64,000 nt of DNA, from the NCBI GenBank assembly GCA_948567375.1, contig OX419756.1, forward strand, positions 4,531,001 to 4,595,000, in the 5' to 3' direction. A program made the position numbers and the translations under genes. Numbering within the stretch: the first letter of the stretch is position 1; each line of letters opens with the position of its first letter. This document shows, piece after piece, positions 22,400-34,104 of the stretch. The notes beneath the pieces were generated by a model that saw nothing but the letters and a program-made list of their open reading frames with translations, was not told the origin of the DNA and searched no databases. Source of the DNA: Lunularia cruciata. Lineage: Eukaryota > Streptophyta > Marchantiopsida > Lunulariales > Lunulariaceae.

Positions 22400-23240
22400 C
22401 TTGTATTACAAGCAAAAAGACTATCCTTATGTATATGGAATCTGGTTATTTATTATATAAACCATGCTTGTAATATTTGAGCCAATAATTTCTATTCTCT
22501 TTTCCATTAAGGATTTTTGGTATGATTTATTATCTTTTTTGATTTTAATTTGGTTTTTTATTCTTGTGGTAATATATATAGTTATAAGTAACAAATTTGA
22601 TTCTGTAACCTATTGTTCTTATGCAATGCTATCTCTAAATTCATTATTTCTTAGAATTTTTGTGATACATACTCTAGTATAAATTTTTTTTAATTAATAT
22701 TTAAGATGTAATTTAATTTATTAATATTTTTATTCTTGAAAAGTAAAACTAAGTATGAACTTTGGTTGATAAAACAAAAATTGAAAAAAATTATTTAGAA
22801 AATGATCAATAGAATGCAAAGAGAAAAAGAAAAAGAAAAAACCTCAAATTTAAATTATTAAATATAACGACATTATCTAAAAAAAATTTAACTTGAAAAA
22901 TTGCTTTTCATAAATGAATAACAAGTTTAGAATTGCAATAATATAGAAACAATTTATACGTGACGTCAAATCCTCTCAAAGCTTTCACTTTCAAGTATCG
23001 ATGTTCCACGTAATTACATACAGTTTAAGAAAATTGCTTTTCATGAAAAGAAAACTATTCATAAATCCTAACGAAATTTTAATATTTTTTTGTCATGATA
23101 CTTGTATTTCATCCCTTCCGAATCCGTTAGTTTCTTTCCGAATTTGTTAGTTTCTTTTCAAGATGGACACCTTTTGATCATTGGTTTTTTTTTTTTCTAA
23201 TTTTCATTTTTTTATCTTTACTTTATAAATACAATTATAA
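22400..23240. other. AT-rich tract closing the left arm
   Basis: Very AT-rich, with poly-T runs (about 23185) and no supported gene. It is nearly identical to the reverse complement of 27880-28715, and more divergent at 51390-52140. Homology between the arms stops at about 23240, inside tacaattataa. Confidence 0.75.
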
Positions 23241-23250
23241 AATTGTATTG

Positions 23251-23754
23251 CGCGGGCGAAATAATGCAATTATAATAATATGTTATGATCATTGAAGAGT
23301 CTCTTGTCTAAGTAACTGATCAATCGGCACAGCCATAGCTTTTCGATAATAAGGATTCAGAGCAAGAATGAGAGAACACTCTTTCATCTTAAAAAATTAC
23401 TTAAGACTCAAGTTCATTAAGTTAAGTTTTATATTGCATAACATATTAGCTAAGAAAAATGGAATACCCAGTTAAGATGAAAGAGTGTTCTCTCATTCAA
23501 TAGACATAGAGCTGCGGGCCTCAGCGCCTCAATTGGGTATTCCATTTTTCTTAGCTAATATGTTTTTCTATATAAAACTTAACTTAATGAACTTGAGTCT
23601 TAAGTAATTTTTTAAGACGAAAGAGTGTTCTCTCATTCTTGCTCTGAATCCTTATTATCGAAAAGCTATGGCTGTGCCGATTGATCAGTTACTTAGACAG
23701 GAGACTCTTCAATGGTCATAACATCTAATTATAATTGCATTATTTCGCCCGCGC
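23251..23754. repeat. Foldback: near-perfect 220-bp inverted repeat with 63-nt spacer
   Basis: 23251-23470 is the reverse complement of 23534-23754 with only a few differences. The spacer (23471-23533) repeats a piece of the arm (gatgaaagagtgttctctca) and then continues as upstream sequence. A single arm is at 56275-56535 beside the other MTPSL gene, in the orientation of the right-hand arm here, so the left-hand arm is the added one. RNA read through this would form a long hairpin. Confidence 0.9.
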
Positions 23755-24479
23755 ATTATTTCGTCAAAAGCTAGATTAGATCGAGCAATAAGATCACCTG
23801 CACGCAGTTCTTTCATCTATACATAGTAGTAATTATGCACGCACTTCTTTCATCTATATATAGTAGTAACTATTCTTCAATGAAGTGATAGGAGGTAAAT
23901 TAAGGTAAATTAAGACCTGCGGGGAGGTAAATTAAAATTTAGACACGTTAGCAATCTGCAATATAAAAGTGATTTCCAAGTCTACTCCTGATTATTGACA
24001 TATAAAGAAATACGAATATTTATTTGTAGGGAATAAATATTCCACGCTCTCTTTTCGAATTTCCACTCCCAATATATACAGCGAAATAATCATTCCATCC
24101 TCTCGAATTGCGTGGGGAGAGTAAGGATGAACGTTCTAATGGCACACTTTTAATTCAACTCCGACTCTACCGCGCCTACCATCATCAAGATCATTAGAGA
24201 AATATTCTGTGGACAAGCACTTTATTTGCAGACCCCCACCAAATGTTAAGGGGAATGGGAACGGTTGTTTCCGGCGCGTGACATTAGATTTCACGAACGA
24301 CGGAGATGGGTGGCTTTGGATCCGACGGCCACCCATCCGAATCCGAGACCACCCTAGAATGGAAATGAGTGTAGAAGTATGAATTCCCTATTTGTATTGT
24401 TAAAAACAAAATAATATCTTATTGTTAACAAACAATAAGATATTCAAGCAACTTCGGTAGCCCGTGCGTTACAAAAACT
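23755..24479 (+). promoter_or_regulatory. Upstream region of left MTPSL
   Basis: 725 bp with no gene, collinear with 55493-56270 at the other locus. It includes a near-duplicate block, tctttcatctatacatagtagtaa (about 23811 and 23847). Conservation between loci down to the start codon indicates that the promoter was duplicated with the gene. Confidence 0.6.
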
Positions 24480-24487
24480 TATATAAG
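24480..24487 (+). promoter_or_regulatory. TATA box of left MTPSL
   Basis: TATATAAG, about 135 bases before the start codon. The other copy has cttataag at the same place (55485-55492), two bases shorter. Confidence 0.6.
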
Positions 24488-24619
24488 AGGTCATCACAGA
24501 GCACGTATTATATTATCTCAATCTCGCTACATCGAGGCAGCCACTCTTGTTTTGCGGACTTGCAAACCTGTCACACTCGGATATCCAATCCAGATCAGAA
24601 TCCCAGTTCCCTCACAGAA

Positions 24620-26758
24620 ATGCAGGGAAGAACGATGACCTTTACCGGAAGGAGAGAGTTCGAAAGGGGAACGGGTAATTCAACTGGTCACGATGGGATT
24701 TCTAGTGATCCACATTTCCGTGCTAGCGTTAATGGTGGACACTCCCAAAATCCGATTGAAAAAGTTAGCCAGGATCCACAGTCAGCGCTTTCCCACGATG
24801 CAGTCTCACCAGAGCAGTATCCACCTCCGGAGTTTACCATCCCGTACGCAGATGAACTCCCACATCCACTTACGCAGAAGATTCGAGAAGAAACTGTCAA
24901 GTGGGCGGAAAGTCATGAATAAAAAATAAAAATCGGTGATGTGTTGTTTGCTGAGGTCGCCGAGGGTCGAACGACCGATGTCGTTGCGTTCTCAATGGGG
25001 TACTTTGAAGAAGAAATGTCGTTCCGTTCAGCAAACAGACAGATAGTTGCAGCTTTTTGTTTCGACGATGCAGTGGAAGACAAAAGGTCATCGATCTACG
25101 GTGACGCGGACGCGGCATGGGCATTGGTGCTAGAGTTCGCCAAGATACTCTTATTTCACTTTCCTAAGTATCCGGTTTTACGTGCATCTTTGCAAGAGCT
25201 ACTGTTCGACCATGCTTCCAATGAACGAGATCTTGCTGATGTTCAAACATTTGACGAAAGGCTGGCTGAAGCCAGACGCCACTCGTGTACGTAAATCTAA
25301 ACTTTGAGGAAGGCATACAGAGATTGATGTCTTCAAGACCTATATCTGGCATGGTATGCCATCTGGAATTTCTTACAACATTCGCGCAGCTGCCATAGTT
25401 AATGGTATACAGTGTTTTGTGTGAGAACAGACATTCGGCTGAGCATTACTGTAGTCTACAGTGTGTGAGAAGTTCAAGAAGATGTTTTCCATTGTTGATG
25501 TGGTGGCGGTGGATCAGATATCAGCTGATAAAGTACCTATAGTTATGCCATTTTCATAACCGCGTACTCGCCATTTGTTGCAGTCGAGGATCTGCAGCTC
25601 ACACCTCTTGGAAGAGCCCTGCGCGATTTGTGGAATGACACTCTTCAATCTCCAGTGTCACACGACGGAAAGGCCAAAATGGCCAACAGTAACCTCCGAT
25701 ACATCCTGGCAAACTATCTTGAAATGATAGTAAAAACAACGAGAGGAGATGAAATCTTAAGCATAGAAGAGTACACTCGCCTTCGTCGTATGACTGTCGG
25801 GGTCGAACCGTTTCTGGTAAGGCCTTTTGTTCTCGTTTGTTCAAAATATGAAAAAATAAACTTTGAGTCAAATAGATGTGTAGATAACTCCGGGGTGTCG
25901 TGTCTAGTAGCTGTAAATGAAGAGCAAACTATCAGATTTCCTAACTCACTCCAACGAACATTTGTATTTCATGATATCTTTAAGACCTCCTAAACTAAAT
26001 ATAAATATAAAAAGACAGGAAAGAATATGGAAATATTGTGGAATTTCACGAAACATCTGTGAATAAAAGTCTGTTATTACCGTTTAGTGGGCCAAACGCA
26101 CATAGGTATCAATTGCTTTTCTTGAATAGTGACTATGTTCGTATACTCCTGAAGGTCTACGCAGAGAGGAGAATCTGCTATCTCGGATTACCAGCTTTAC
26201 CGTACAGTTTGTTATTCAGCCCTCAGATGGATGCCCTTTTGTATGCCACAAGTGATGCCGTGGCCTGGCATAACGACGCGTCATCCTTTTACAAGGTAAT
26301 AGATCGGCGCCTTCTAATTTGATCACCTCGAGCTTTGTCTGCTTTTCCTATGCTTCCGCTGATCATGATTAAATCTGGATCCTTGATTTCAGAAACATCA
26401 ATTAACCCTTGAGCTTCCCTGGAAATTGGATCTGCGCTCACAGGAATGTATTAAAAACAAAAGTCCTCTGAACGTGGTATACTTGATCATGCACCATCGG
26501 AAGTGCTCCTACACCGAAGCCATTGGGCATACTCTCATAATGCTTCACGATGCGATCAAGGATGTTGAGAGAGCAGTATCAGACTTGAAGTCTCTTGTTT
26601 CTTCCAAGTTCCATCCTGCAGTATCAGACTTGAAGTCTCTTGTTTCTTCCAAGTTCCATCCTGCAGTGGACGAGTACGCCCGAATATGTAGGGGTTGGAT
26701 CTCTGGAACAGTCAAGTGGCACAATGAATCCGCTCGGTACAAGAAAATATCAGATTAG
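24620..26758 (+). pseudogene. Microbial-type terpene synthase-like (MTPSL) gene, left copy, with premature stop
   Basis: Four-exon class I terpene synthase gene. Exons: 24620-25286, 25584-25816, about 26155-26295, 26444-26758; all introns are GT-AG. Exon 1 has FTIPYADELPHPLTQKI and the metal-binding DDAVED. Exon 2 ends RRMTVGVEPFL. Exon 3 ends WHNDASSFYK, and the proposed exon 4 start supplies E, completing the NDxxSxxxE metal site. The C-terminus has the usual W..G...WHNESARYK. Codon 101 (24920-24922) is TAA, where local base changes keep length and downstream frame. The last exon has a 45-bp in-frame tandem duplication (15 residues, about 26575-26664). Everything else is preserved, so loss was recent. 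Confidence 0.88.
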
Positions 26759-26861
26759 ATTTGCAAATTCGGAGAATTAACAGACTTGAAACCGAGGTAC
26801 ACTGCCTGCGACTGACTTTACAATGTCACCACGCGGCCAACCAATGCCCTTAAGATATAGA

Positions 26862-26867
26862 AATAAA
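26862..26867 (+). terminator. Poly(A) signal of left MTPSL
   Basis: AATAAA about 104 bases past the stop codon; also present at the other locus (53135-53140, minus). Confidence 0.6.
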
Positions 26868-27880
26868 ACTCTTTGTGGTGGATTCTCCGCGTGGCGACCG
26901 GACAGGTAAACAGGTAAAAGCTGTTCAGATGAAGGTTCCAGTCTGCTCGGGAAGACGTCGAGTATGCTATTAGAATAGAGTCTGGGGCGGCTAGAAAACT
27001 CCCAACTCTTTTGGCTATCATTTATTGCTCCATACATTCTATAAAATATATGTCGAATAAAGAATCCCGGTAAATTATCTGCACTCTATCCGAGCTTCGA
27101 TATAAGGAGCGTGATAATTACCCGAAGTATCGAGCGAAGTGAGGGAGCTCGAGAGCGTTTCGGATATGCATATCATCTGCATCTGATTACGTCGTCCAAG
27201 GAACAGTGGCTTGTTTGATTCCAATTAAATCAGATAACAAAATCAGCGCAATTATCTAAGAATTTGCTACCAAGGAAAACCAAGTCTTCTGGAATGTCAG
27301 AGCGTGACTTGCTTCCACATGCGCGGCTGGTGTCACTCTTGACATTCTTTCCAAATCGATGTCTACATATTATCTGAGGCGCATCTGGGATATGCGCACG
27401 AAGCAAACGAACTAGTGGATGGAGTCCAGAATTTGAGAAAACCTTTTCATAATCAGTAAAGTAATATTTTAATTTTCCAAGCAAGATTCACAAACTTTTA
27501 TTAAAGAATCTATAAATATCCGGTAAGTGTCAAACTATTGAGAAAAATGTTGTACAGAGACAAGATAATGAATGGCGTCGGTTTTTTATTTTATTTTATA
27601 TGTTTAAATATTTATATATAATTTAAACAAATCTCATATATTTAGAGAATTGGATGTAATTAATATTTTAGATAATTCATTTCATATTTATTTATTTCAT
27701 ATTTATTGGAAATAATATATTTAATAAAAAAATCAACTCGAGTTGGGATAACTAAGTGAATATAGGACAAAGATTTATTAACTATATTTACTAAATTCTG
27801 TGTTTAAATATTAGAAATAAAATTACAAAAATTAGTGTAATAAAATTTAATTTATATGTTACAAATTTTGAATCATATAA
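26868..27880. other. 3' flank of left MTPSL
   Basis: Homologous to 52140-53130. It contains a minus-strand frame at 27230-27484 (84 codons), convergent with the MTPSL gene, whose counterpart is at 52573-52794 with the shared stretch SDTSRACG. No known protein is recognised. Beyond 27490 the sequence is AT-rich with nothing supportable. Confidence 0.5.
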
Positions 27881-28793
27881 TGGTTTATAATTGTATTTAT
27901 AAAAAAAAGAAAAAAAAAAAAAAAAAAACCAATGATCAAAAGGTGTCCTATCTTGAAAAGAAACTAACAAATTCGGAAAGAAACTAACGGATTCGGAAGG
28001 GATGAAATACAAGTATCATGACAAAAAAATATTAAAATTTCGTTAGGATTTATGAATAGTTTTCTTTTCATGAAAAGCAATTTTCTTAAACTGTATGTAA
28101 TTACGTGGAACATCGATACTTGAAAGTGAAAGCTTTGAGAGGATTTGACGTCACGTATAAATTGTTTCTATATTATTGCAATTCTAAACTTGTTATTCAT
28201 TTATGAAAAGCAATTTTTCAAGTTAAATTTTTTTTAGATAATGTCGTTATATTTAATAATTTAAATTTGAGGTTTTTTCTTTTTCTTTTTCTCTTTGCAT
28301 TCTATTGATCATTTTCTAAATAATTTTTTTCAATTTTTGTTTTATCAACCAAAGTTCATACTTAGTTTTACTTTTCAAGAATAAAAATATTAATAAATTA
28401 AATTACATCTTAAATATTAATTAAAAAAAATTTATACTAGAGTATGTATCACAAAAATTCTAAGAAATAATGAATTTAGAGATAGCATTGCATAAGAACA
28501 ATAGGTTACAGAATCAAATTTGTTACTTATAACTATATATATTACCACAAGAATAAAAAACCAAATTAAAATCAAAAAAGATAATAAATCATACCAAAAA
28601 TCCTTAATGGAAAAGAGAATAGAAATTATTGGCTCAAATATTACAAGCATGGTTTATATAATAAATAACCAGATTCCATATACATAAGGATAGTCTTTTT
28701 GCTTGTAATACAAGTATTACAAGTCTTCTTTCAGCCAAAGTGCGAGCATTGGTTTATATAATAGATAACCAGATTCCATATACATAAAGATGG

Positions 28794-29087
28794 TCTCTTT
28801 GCTTGTGATACAAGTGTTCTTTCAGCCAAAGTGCGAATTTGTCCATGCACTCTTCTTCGCAAGTCGTTCCCTCCAACTTCTAAGCCTAAAGCTTCAGACC
28901 ATGGATCTTCGTCTTTAGAGCTTTCCCTTATGCTTCCTCCTTCAGCATGTACACAAATTGGTCTCACACTTCTTCCAATTGCTGAATGGTCTTCAGCTTT
29001 GATTCTCCAAGTGCTCGTTCTTTGCTCTCAACTCCTCCAACATCATTCATGAATTTGGGTTCTCTTTGTTTCCTTCTCCATTTCCTT
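28794..29087 (-). pseudogene. Coiled-coil gene fragment, right arm
   Basis: Reverse complement of 22027-22320, identical as far as compared, including two coincidental frames of 73 and 78 codons. Confidence 0.5.
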
Positions 29088-29217
29088 GTGCAATCGCGTT
29101 GCCAGAATATTTAGGAGAACGAATCCTAAAACCGTCTAAGCCGTGAACCCTACACCTCACAGCAGAGAATATCCGGACGAGTGAAGTCTGAAACTCTCGT
29201 CTCTTCACCGTCAGTAC

Positions 29218-30040
29218 CTGTCGTCTGCCTTAAGGTTGTCGTCGAGACTGAAATTGTATAGGAAACCTGAACAACCCCCACCATCAACACTTAACTGGAG
29301 CATCTTCGGATGTCCTTCTCGTCCTTCATCTTGCTGAATTTCTCTCAATCAATCTCTACAAACATAACCAAGCCATGACAAGACAGTACAGGATTTACAG
29401 GATCAGTACAGTACAGGATTTACAGTACAGGATCAACAATAGTACAGAAGTAAATTCAGCAAGAAGAAAGTTTAGTAAGAACCATCTTTAACTGTCTTGG
29501 GTTTAGGAATTTTATGTTTTGAATTACCAACTCAAAGAAACACATGTCATCTTTGAGCCTTGACTCATATCAAGGCTATAAGACGAACATGCTAACTCTA
29601 ACCATTCTCCCATCCTATATCACAGACTGTTAAGCATATGGACGTACATTCCAGAAGTAAGAGTGAGATACCTAGATACAACTTTCAGTGATGATGATCC
29701 CTTCATTTGATGAGTCAGAAACCTCAGCAGCTGCTGTGGACATGGATAGCTGTGACCACCTTGGCCTTCTAGAGAATTCCTGATTTGAGCGCTCATGCCG
29801 TCCAGTTGTTGAGAATCTTGGCAGAATACCAGAACATTTAACTTGAAACTCCCATCTTACATCCACAAAGTTCACCTTGCTTATTTGCAGGATTGATCCT
29901 GCTGCAGCAGTCCCATTACTAGTCCCCTCCATAATTCCCAGAATTTCCCAAGCACTACTCCGCTTTAACCCCGCTTCTATGAATTGACGTGAATTTTGTG
30001 CAAGCTTGCGCAGCACCGCTCCCCTCCACATTGCCTCCAT
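29218..30040 (-). pseudogene. IscA-like gene fragment, right arm
   Basis: Mirror of 21119-21896. Exon 1 is 29672-30040 and starts MEAMWRGAVLRKL; the last codon before the splice site is TAG instead of the lysine codon AAG. Exon 2 is 29218-29355, identical to the left copy, with the GGGCSGF motif and the same frameshift. The intron is about 45 bp longer because a short unit, gtacaggatttaca, is repeated near 29390-29440. Non-functional. Confidence 0.7.
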
Positions 30041-30599
30041 AAATTAAGCAATTGATGACGCACTCTTTCACGGCTTCATATCACAAGTGACCTCAAACCT
30101 GCAGTAACGGACGGGACAGATTATTGCCCGTACGCAACCACCGAAAATAATTGACTTCGAATTCTCACAGCTAGAGAAACCTCACCACAAGTTGATCTTT
30201 CCACGACTGAGGTTCTGTCTCATAGAGTGTGATCGTAGTTGAGACCTTCTAGTGGGTACACTTCTCTCATGAGGAAACTTCCCACGAAGTTCAATCTCAT
30301 ATCGATCGAAAACGGTTTAGGATGTGACACTAATTAAGAACTCTAGTGGGTCCACTTCTTTGATATGGAGGATGGCGACAAGTTAGAGGTACAATTCAAG
30401 TACAGTACAATGTTGACAAAATGTTTCGTGAGGCCTTCCACACGGTCGCAATGTATTGGAGCAAGCAGATCTTTGGTCATCCATTAACGCACCATATTGG
30501 AATCAGATCTTACAGCATACTGCTGTTGGAATCAGATCATACAGCATACTTCTGTTGTCATGATGGAAGAAAAGGATAATCTAATCACATACTAGAACC
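30041..30599. other. Flank of right-arm IscA fragment
   Basis: Mirror of 20501-21118, roughly 5-7 percent different by eye, with one copy of the 43-bp unit. A short duplicated piece around ggaatcagatcatacagcatact is at 30499-30550. No gene seen. Confidence 0.6.
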
Positions 30600-31125
30600 C
30601 TTTGGTTGTTCAAGGAGAAGGACATCCATAAGAAGGAGAGAAGGCGACCCCATAGAACACAGGAAGGAGGGGAAGAACCTATCGAGCCCATACAAGGGAG
30701 AGACCAAGAGTAAAATGGGGTTAGATCCCAATAGTATTGATTTGAGAAATTTGCCCTACCGCAAAACCAAGTGGGGCAAGTTATAAGGTCTACAAACTAA
30801 GGGAGTAACCGAAGAGACGTACCCTAAAGTGATATCAATGGAGCATCTTAAGAAACATCACCTATAGTGATTGCTCTCTTATGGACCGAATAAGGCCAGT
30901 CACAAGAAAGAGCATTAACTATAATCAAGACGAAAGTGCAATCACAAGAAAGAGCAGTAACTATAATTAAGAGAAAAGTGCAATCGCTTAGAAAACGCAA
31001 ATGATTGGAAAATTGCACAAGCCATACAAGGGTGAGACAAAATAGCTAAAATGGGGCTAAGCCCCAATGGAGTGGATTTGAGAAATTTGCCCTATTGCAC
31101 TTAAGATATCTGAGCTATGCAAGAT
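30600..31125. repeat. Dispersed repeat R, two copies, right arm
   Basis: Reverse-oriented copies centred at about 30690 and 31030 (catacaagggtgagac, gggctaagccccaat). Mirror of 19917-20500. Confidence 0.65.
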
Positions 31126-31571
31126 TGTAATACCCATTTGTACACATGTGTGATATTGTGATATTTAATATGGTCTTACAAGTACTTGAGAGATATTATT
31201 TATATAAAGATAAAAGATAGTTCTACATTAGTCATTAGTCATGAGTCATGATTAACTAAAGTTAGAATATGGATATTCCTTTAGAATTTTCAGTCTTTTA
31301 ATTGAGTAACTTGAGTTACTCAGGTAATTGGTAACTTTGGTGTATAATTATTTCACAAGTATATAAACTAGGGGTGAGGAGTTATTCATCATCTTTTAAT
31401 TTACAATTATCTTTCGCTCATTGAGTTCTCTAGTGAGCAATGTCTTGAGTCTTGGAATGTTAGCCTTGGAGTAGTATGATGGAGTTGGGGTTCTTTGCCT
31501 TCTTAGTCCATGGTGCACTATCACAATAGCCATTAGAGGTTCATCCTGAGTGAGAGATAGGCCGGCACACA
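31126..31571 (+). repeat. LTR-B, short form, right arm (probable 5' LTR of W)
   Basis: 446 bp, tgtaataccc...ggcacaca, mirror of 19477-19916 with the same internal deletion, so the deletion came before the inverted duplication. W internal sequence follows directly. Confidence 0.6.
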
Positions 31572-34104
31572 TTTTTATCATGTTTCCAAGACCTCTCTTG
31601 AAGGCAAGATAATGTTTCACGTACAATCTATATTAAAAAAAAGGAGGCTATGAGCGCTCATTTGGAAAGAACATTAGGGGAAAAAAGAGCTCAACTTATA
31701 TTAGAAAACCAAAACCCATTTGTTTATCATGTAGTTCATAATGATATCTTTGAGGTGATATTGTATATCTTGTACACATGAGAGGATTTGAAAAGATTGT
31801 ATGAGGTGGATTGGAGATTTTGGTGATTACAATGATTTTAGGCAAAATCTCAAGTTTGAGATCTAGATTTGGAATCTCTATACATGATAGTTTGGTTTAT
31901 CCTTTAGTTAGCACACCTAAAATTATTGTGAGAGCTAGTACAAGCAATGAGCCAGAAATTTTGAAACTTGATAGGGTAAACTGCTCCCAAAACTACATGC
32001 TATGTGGAAATTTGTATAGAGTTTGCCATTTTTTCAATTTTAAAAATGGATTTTTATGAAACTTTCCAAGAAAATTCAATGTATAAAATTCTACCTTTTT
32101 GGCTTAGGATTAGAGAGAGATCATTTTTGCACATAAGTTATGAGTTTTTAAAGTAAGGGGATGGTTTTAGAAAAAATCTGAAATATATATGTTGAATAGA
32201 CAGGTGCCTAGGCAAAATACCTAAATGAAAAGATTTGAAGTTTTGCAAGGAAGAATGCCTTGGAGTTGTAATCAAGTATGAAAAGTTTCAAAAGAGTATG
32301 ACTAACAATATGAGAGAATTTAGTGACATTATGAGGAGGGGTGAATTATGGGGAGTTGAGATCTCATGCATGAGGAGTGTGAGAATAACAAAAAGTATGT
32401 TTGAGTGTTTTGATTCATCTTGAGAACATGGACGATTACCAAGAGTTATAGTTGAAGCTATGTAAGGTTCTCCAAGGGTTTAAGGTGATTGTAATGGTGG
32501 ATTTGAGAAAAAGAGAGTTTAGAATAGAATTTGAAGAGAGTGTTGAGAGGGTCCAAAAATATACACCACTTGGAGGAAAGAGTGAGTCTAAGTGCTTTTT
32601 ATGTGGAGAGAAGAGATATAAGGTAAATTCATGTTCATTGATCTTCAAAAGCAACAGATTGAGGGAAAGGAGAGGCTTACTTGACTTGGATTTGCATGTT
32701 GGACCTTCTTCACCAAGATTGGGAGGAAGAAGATCTAAGACCAAGGAGTTGTGTGAGATTTGTGGAGTGGAAAGACTTCCAAAAGGATATAATTGTAATG
32801 GAGTAATTGCACTTTTGGAGACTTTGGTGAAGGATCTGGGAGAGAGTCTTAGTATAGCTACATAAATACTACCAACTTCATAAACTAGCTCTCAAGATTA
32901 GTGATGGAGATAATCTTTCAACTTATGGATAAACTATCCATGAGGGTTCGATTAATATGCATGAGGCTTTGATGTTGCTTTAGAAATCCTGGAGCAATCT
33001 GAACTTTTTTTGTTCTCTAGGGTGGATTACTCTCAAATGGTGTTAGTCATGCACATACTCTATTAGTTATAAAGTGGGGGAAAAGTAAAGAAAAAGAAGA
33101 TTGACAGAAAAGAGAAAGGTAGTGAGGGGCTAAGATGGAGAAGCTTATGGTTTTCTTTGGCAATAATGGAGAAGATGTGGAGGCTTTTGTGAGAGACTTC
33201 AAGAGAACTTGCATAGGAAACAATGAGAGGAAGAATGAGTGAGCCTCATTATTACCAGATTTCTTTGGAGATGCAAGTCTTACATGGTATGAGTCAAAAT
33301 ACCAAAAGAGAGAGAAGAGAGATGGGCAAGAAGAGTCTTGGGAGAGTTTGACTTTAGCACTCATTGAAAATTTTCTTTCAAATGAGAGTTATGAGAGATT
33401 GATGAGTGAGGTTACCTTCCTTAAACAAAGAGATGGAGAGAGTGAGAGTCTATGTAGAAAGAGTGGAGAAATTAGAGTCTAGGTTTTTTATAGTGTTGAG
33501 GAAGGGTGGGGATGATAAGGAGACTACTATGATTGGTATAGGAGCCATGCTCACCAAGAATTTTATGAGAGGGTTGAGACCACAAATTAGAAGCAAGGTG
33601 AGATATGAGAAACTTCTTCCAAGGTTGAAGTTATCAAGATTGCAATTTGTATGGAGGAGAGTTTGGAAGGGGATAAGAGTGATTTGTTGGTGAAGAGGTT
33701 GTGCATCCTCCTAAAGGTTACAAGTATAGTGGAACTTCTAATGCTTTGGTGGCAAGGGTTGTACCACAAGTAGTAGTTATTTTGGTTCTTGCACCTCTAC
33801 CAAAATATCCTCTTCAACCTATCATAAAATAACTTGTAGATCTCAAGATCAATGTAGTGCAACTACAAAAAGAGAGAAGTGGATTAAAATGAGGGGGAGA
33901 GGGCTTAGGAGTTATAAAAACTATCCATATAGAGAAGGCCAACCAAACAAAAATTTCAATGATAGAAATTGTTTTGGTTGTGGGTGAAAAGGTCACATCT
34001 AAAGAAATTGTCCAAATTCCACTTACCATGAAGGAAGGGTTATGAGAGAGCCAATAGAAGGAAAGAGGGAGGTAGTGAACCCAAGTGGCTCCTACTCCAA
34101 ACAA
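31572..34104 (+). pseudogene. Ty3 element W (right copy): leader and gag
   Basis: After a leader of about 1.5 kb, gag starts at about 33135: MEKLMVFFGNNGEDVEAFVR, then a stop, LLPDFFGDASLTWYES, and LIENFLSNESYERLM. It runs with several stops to a zinc knuckle at about 33969-34015 (C-F-G-C-G..K-G-H-I..R-N-C). No pol follows; the element ends against repeat R. It was therefore truncated, or was a gag-only derivative, before the palindrome formed, because the left copy ends at the same place. Confidence 0.75.
32497..32865 (+). CDS. ORF upstream of W gag with two Cys-x2-Cys clusters (122 aa)
   Basis: Open frame starting MVDLRKREFRIEFEE. It has C-F-L-C-G..C at about residues 33-45 and a second C-E-I-C-G..C at about 83-98, separated by a basic stretch, RLRERRGLLDLDLHVG. 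The spacing suggests a zinc-binding fold. It lies 270 bases before gag, where Ty3 elements normally have no ORF. The left-arm version is frameshifted. Function unknown; a chance open frame is possible. Confidence 0.4.
   Translation: MDLRKREFRIEFEESVERVQKYTPLGGKSESKCFLCGEKRYKVNSCSLIFKSNRLRERRGLLDLDLHVGPSSPRLGGRRSKTKELCEICGVERLPKGYNCNGVIALLETLVKDLGESLSIAT

Noticed and set aside
22464-22682. Hydrophobic 72-codon frame identical in both arms (also 28432-28650)
   Set aside because: It lies in AT-rich DNA with Ile/Leu/Phe bias from composition; identity reflects the near-identical inner arms, not selection. The third copy (51.4-51.6 kb) does not keep it.
26393-26443. Earlier acceptor (ttgatttcag at 26392) for MTPSL exon 4
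   Set aside because: It would insert 17 residues and give NDASSFYKK, losing the metal-binding glutamate; the acceptor at 26443 restores NDASSFYKE. The alternative cannot be excluded without cDNA.
26777-27037. Minus-strand frame of 86 codons over the MTPSL 3' end, also present at 52968-53225
   Set aside because: The two loci keep similar DNA but switch frame part-way, as expected of a non-coding 3' UTR.
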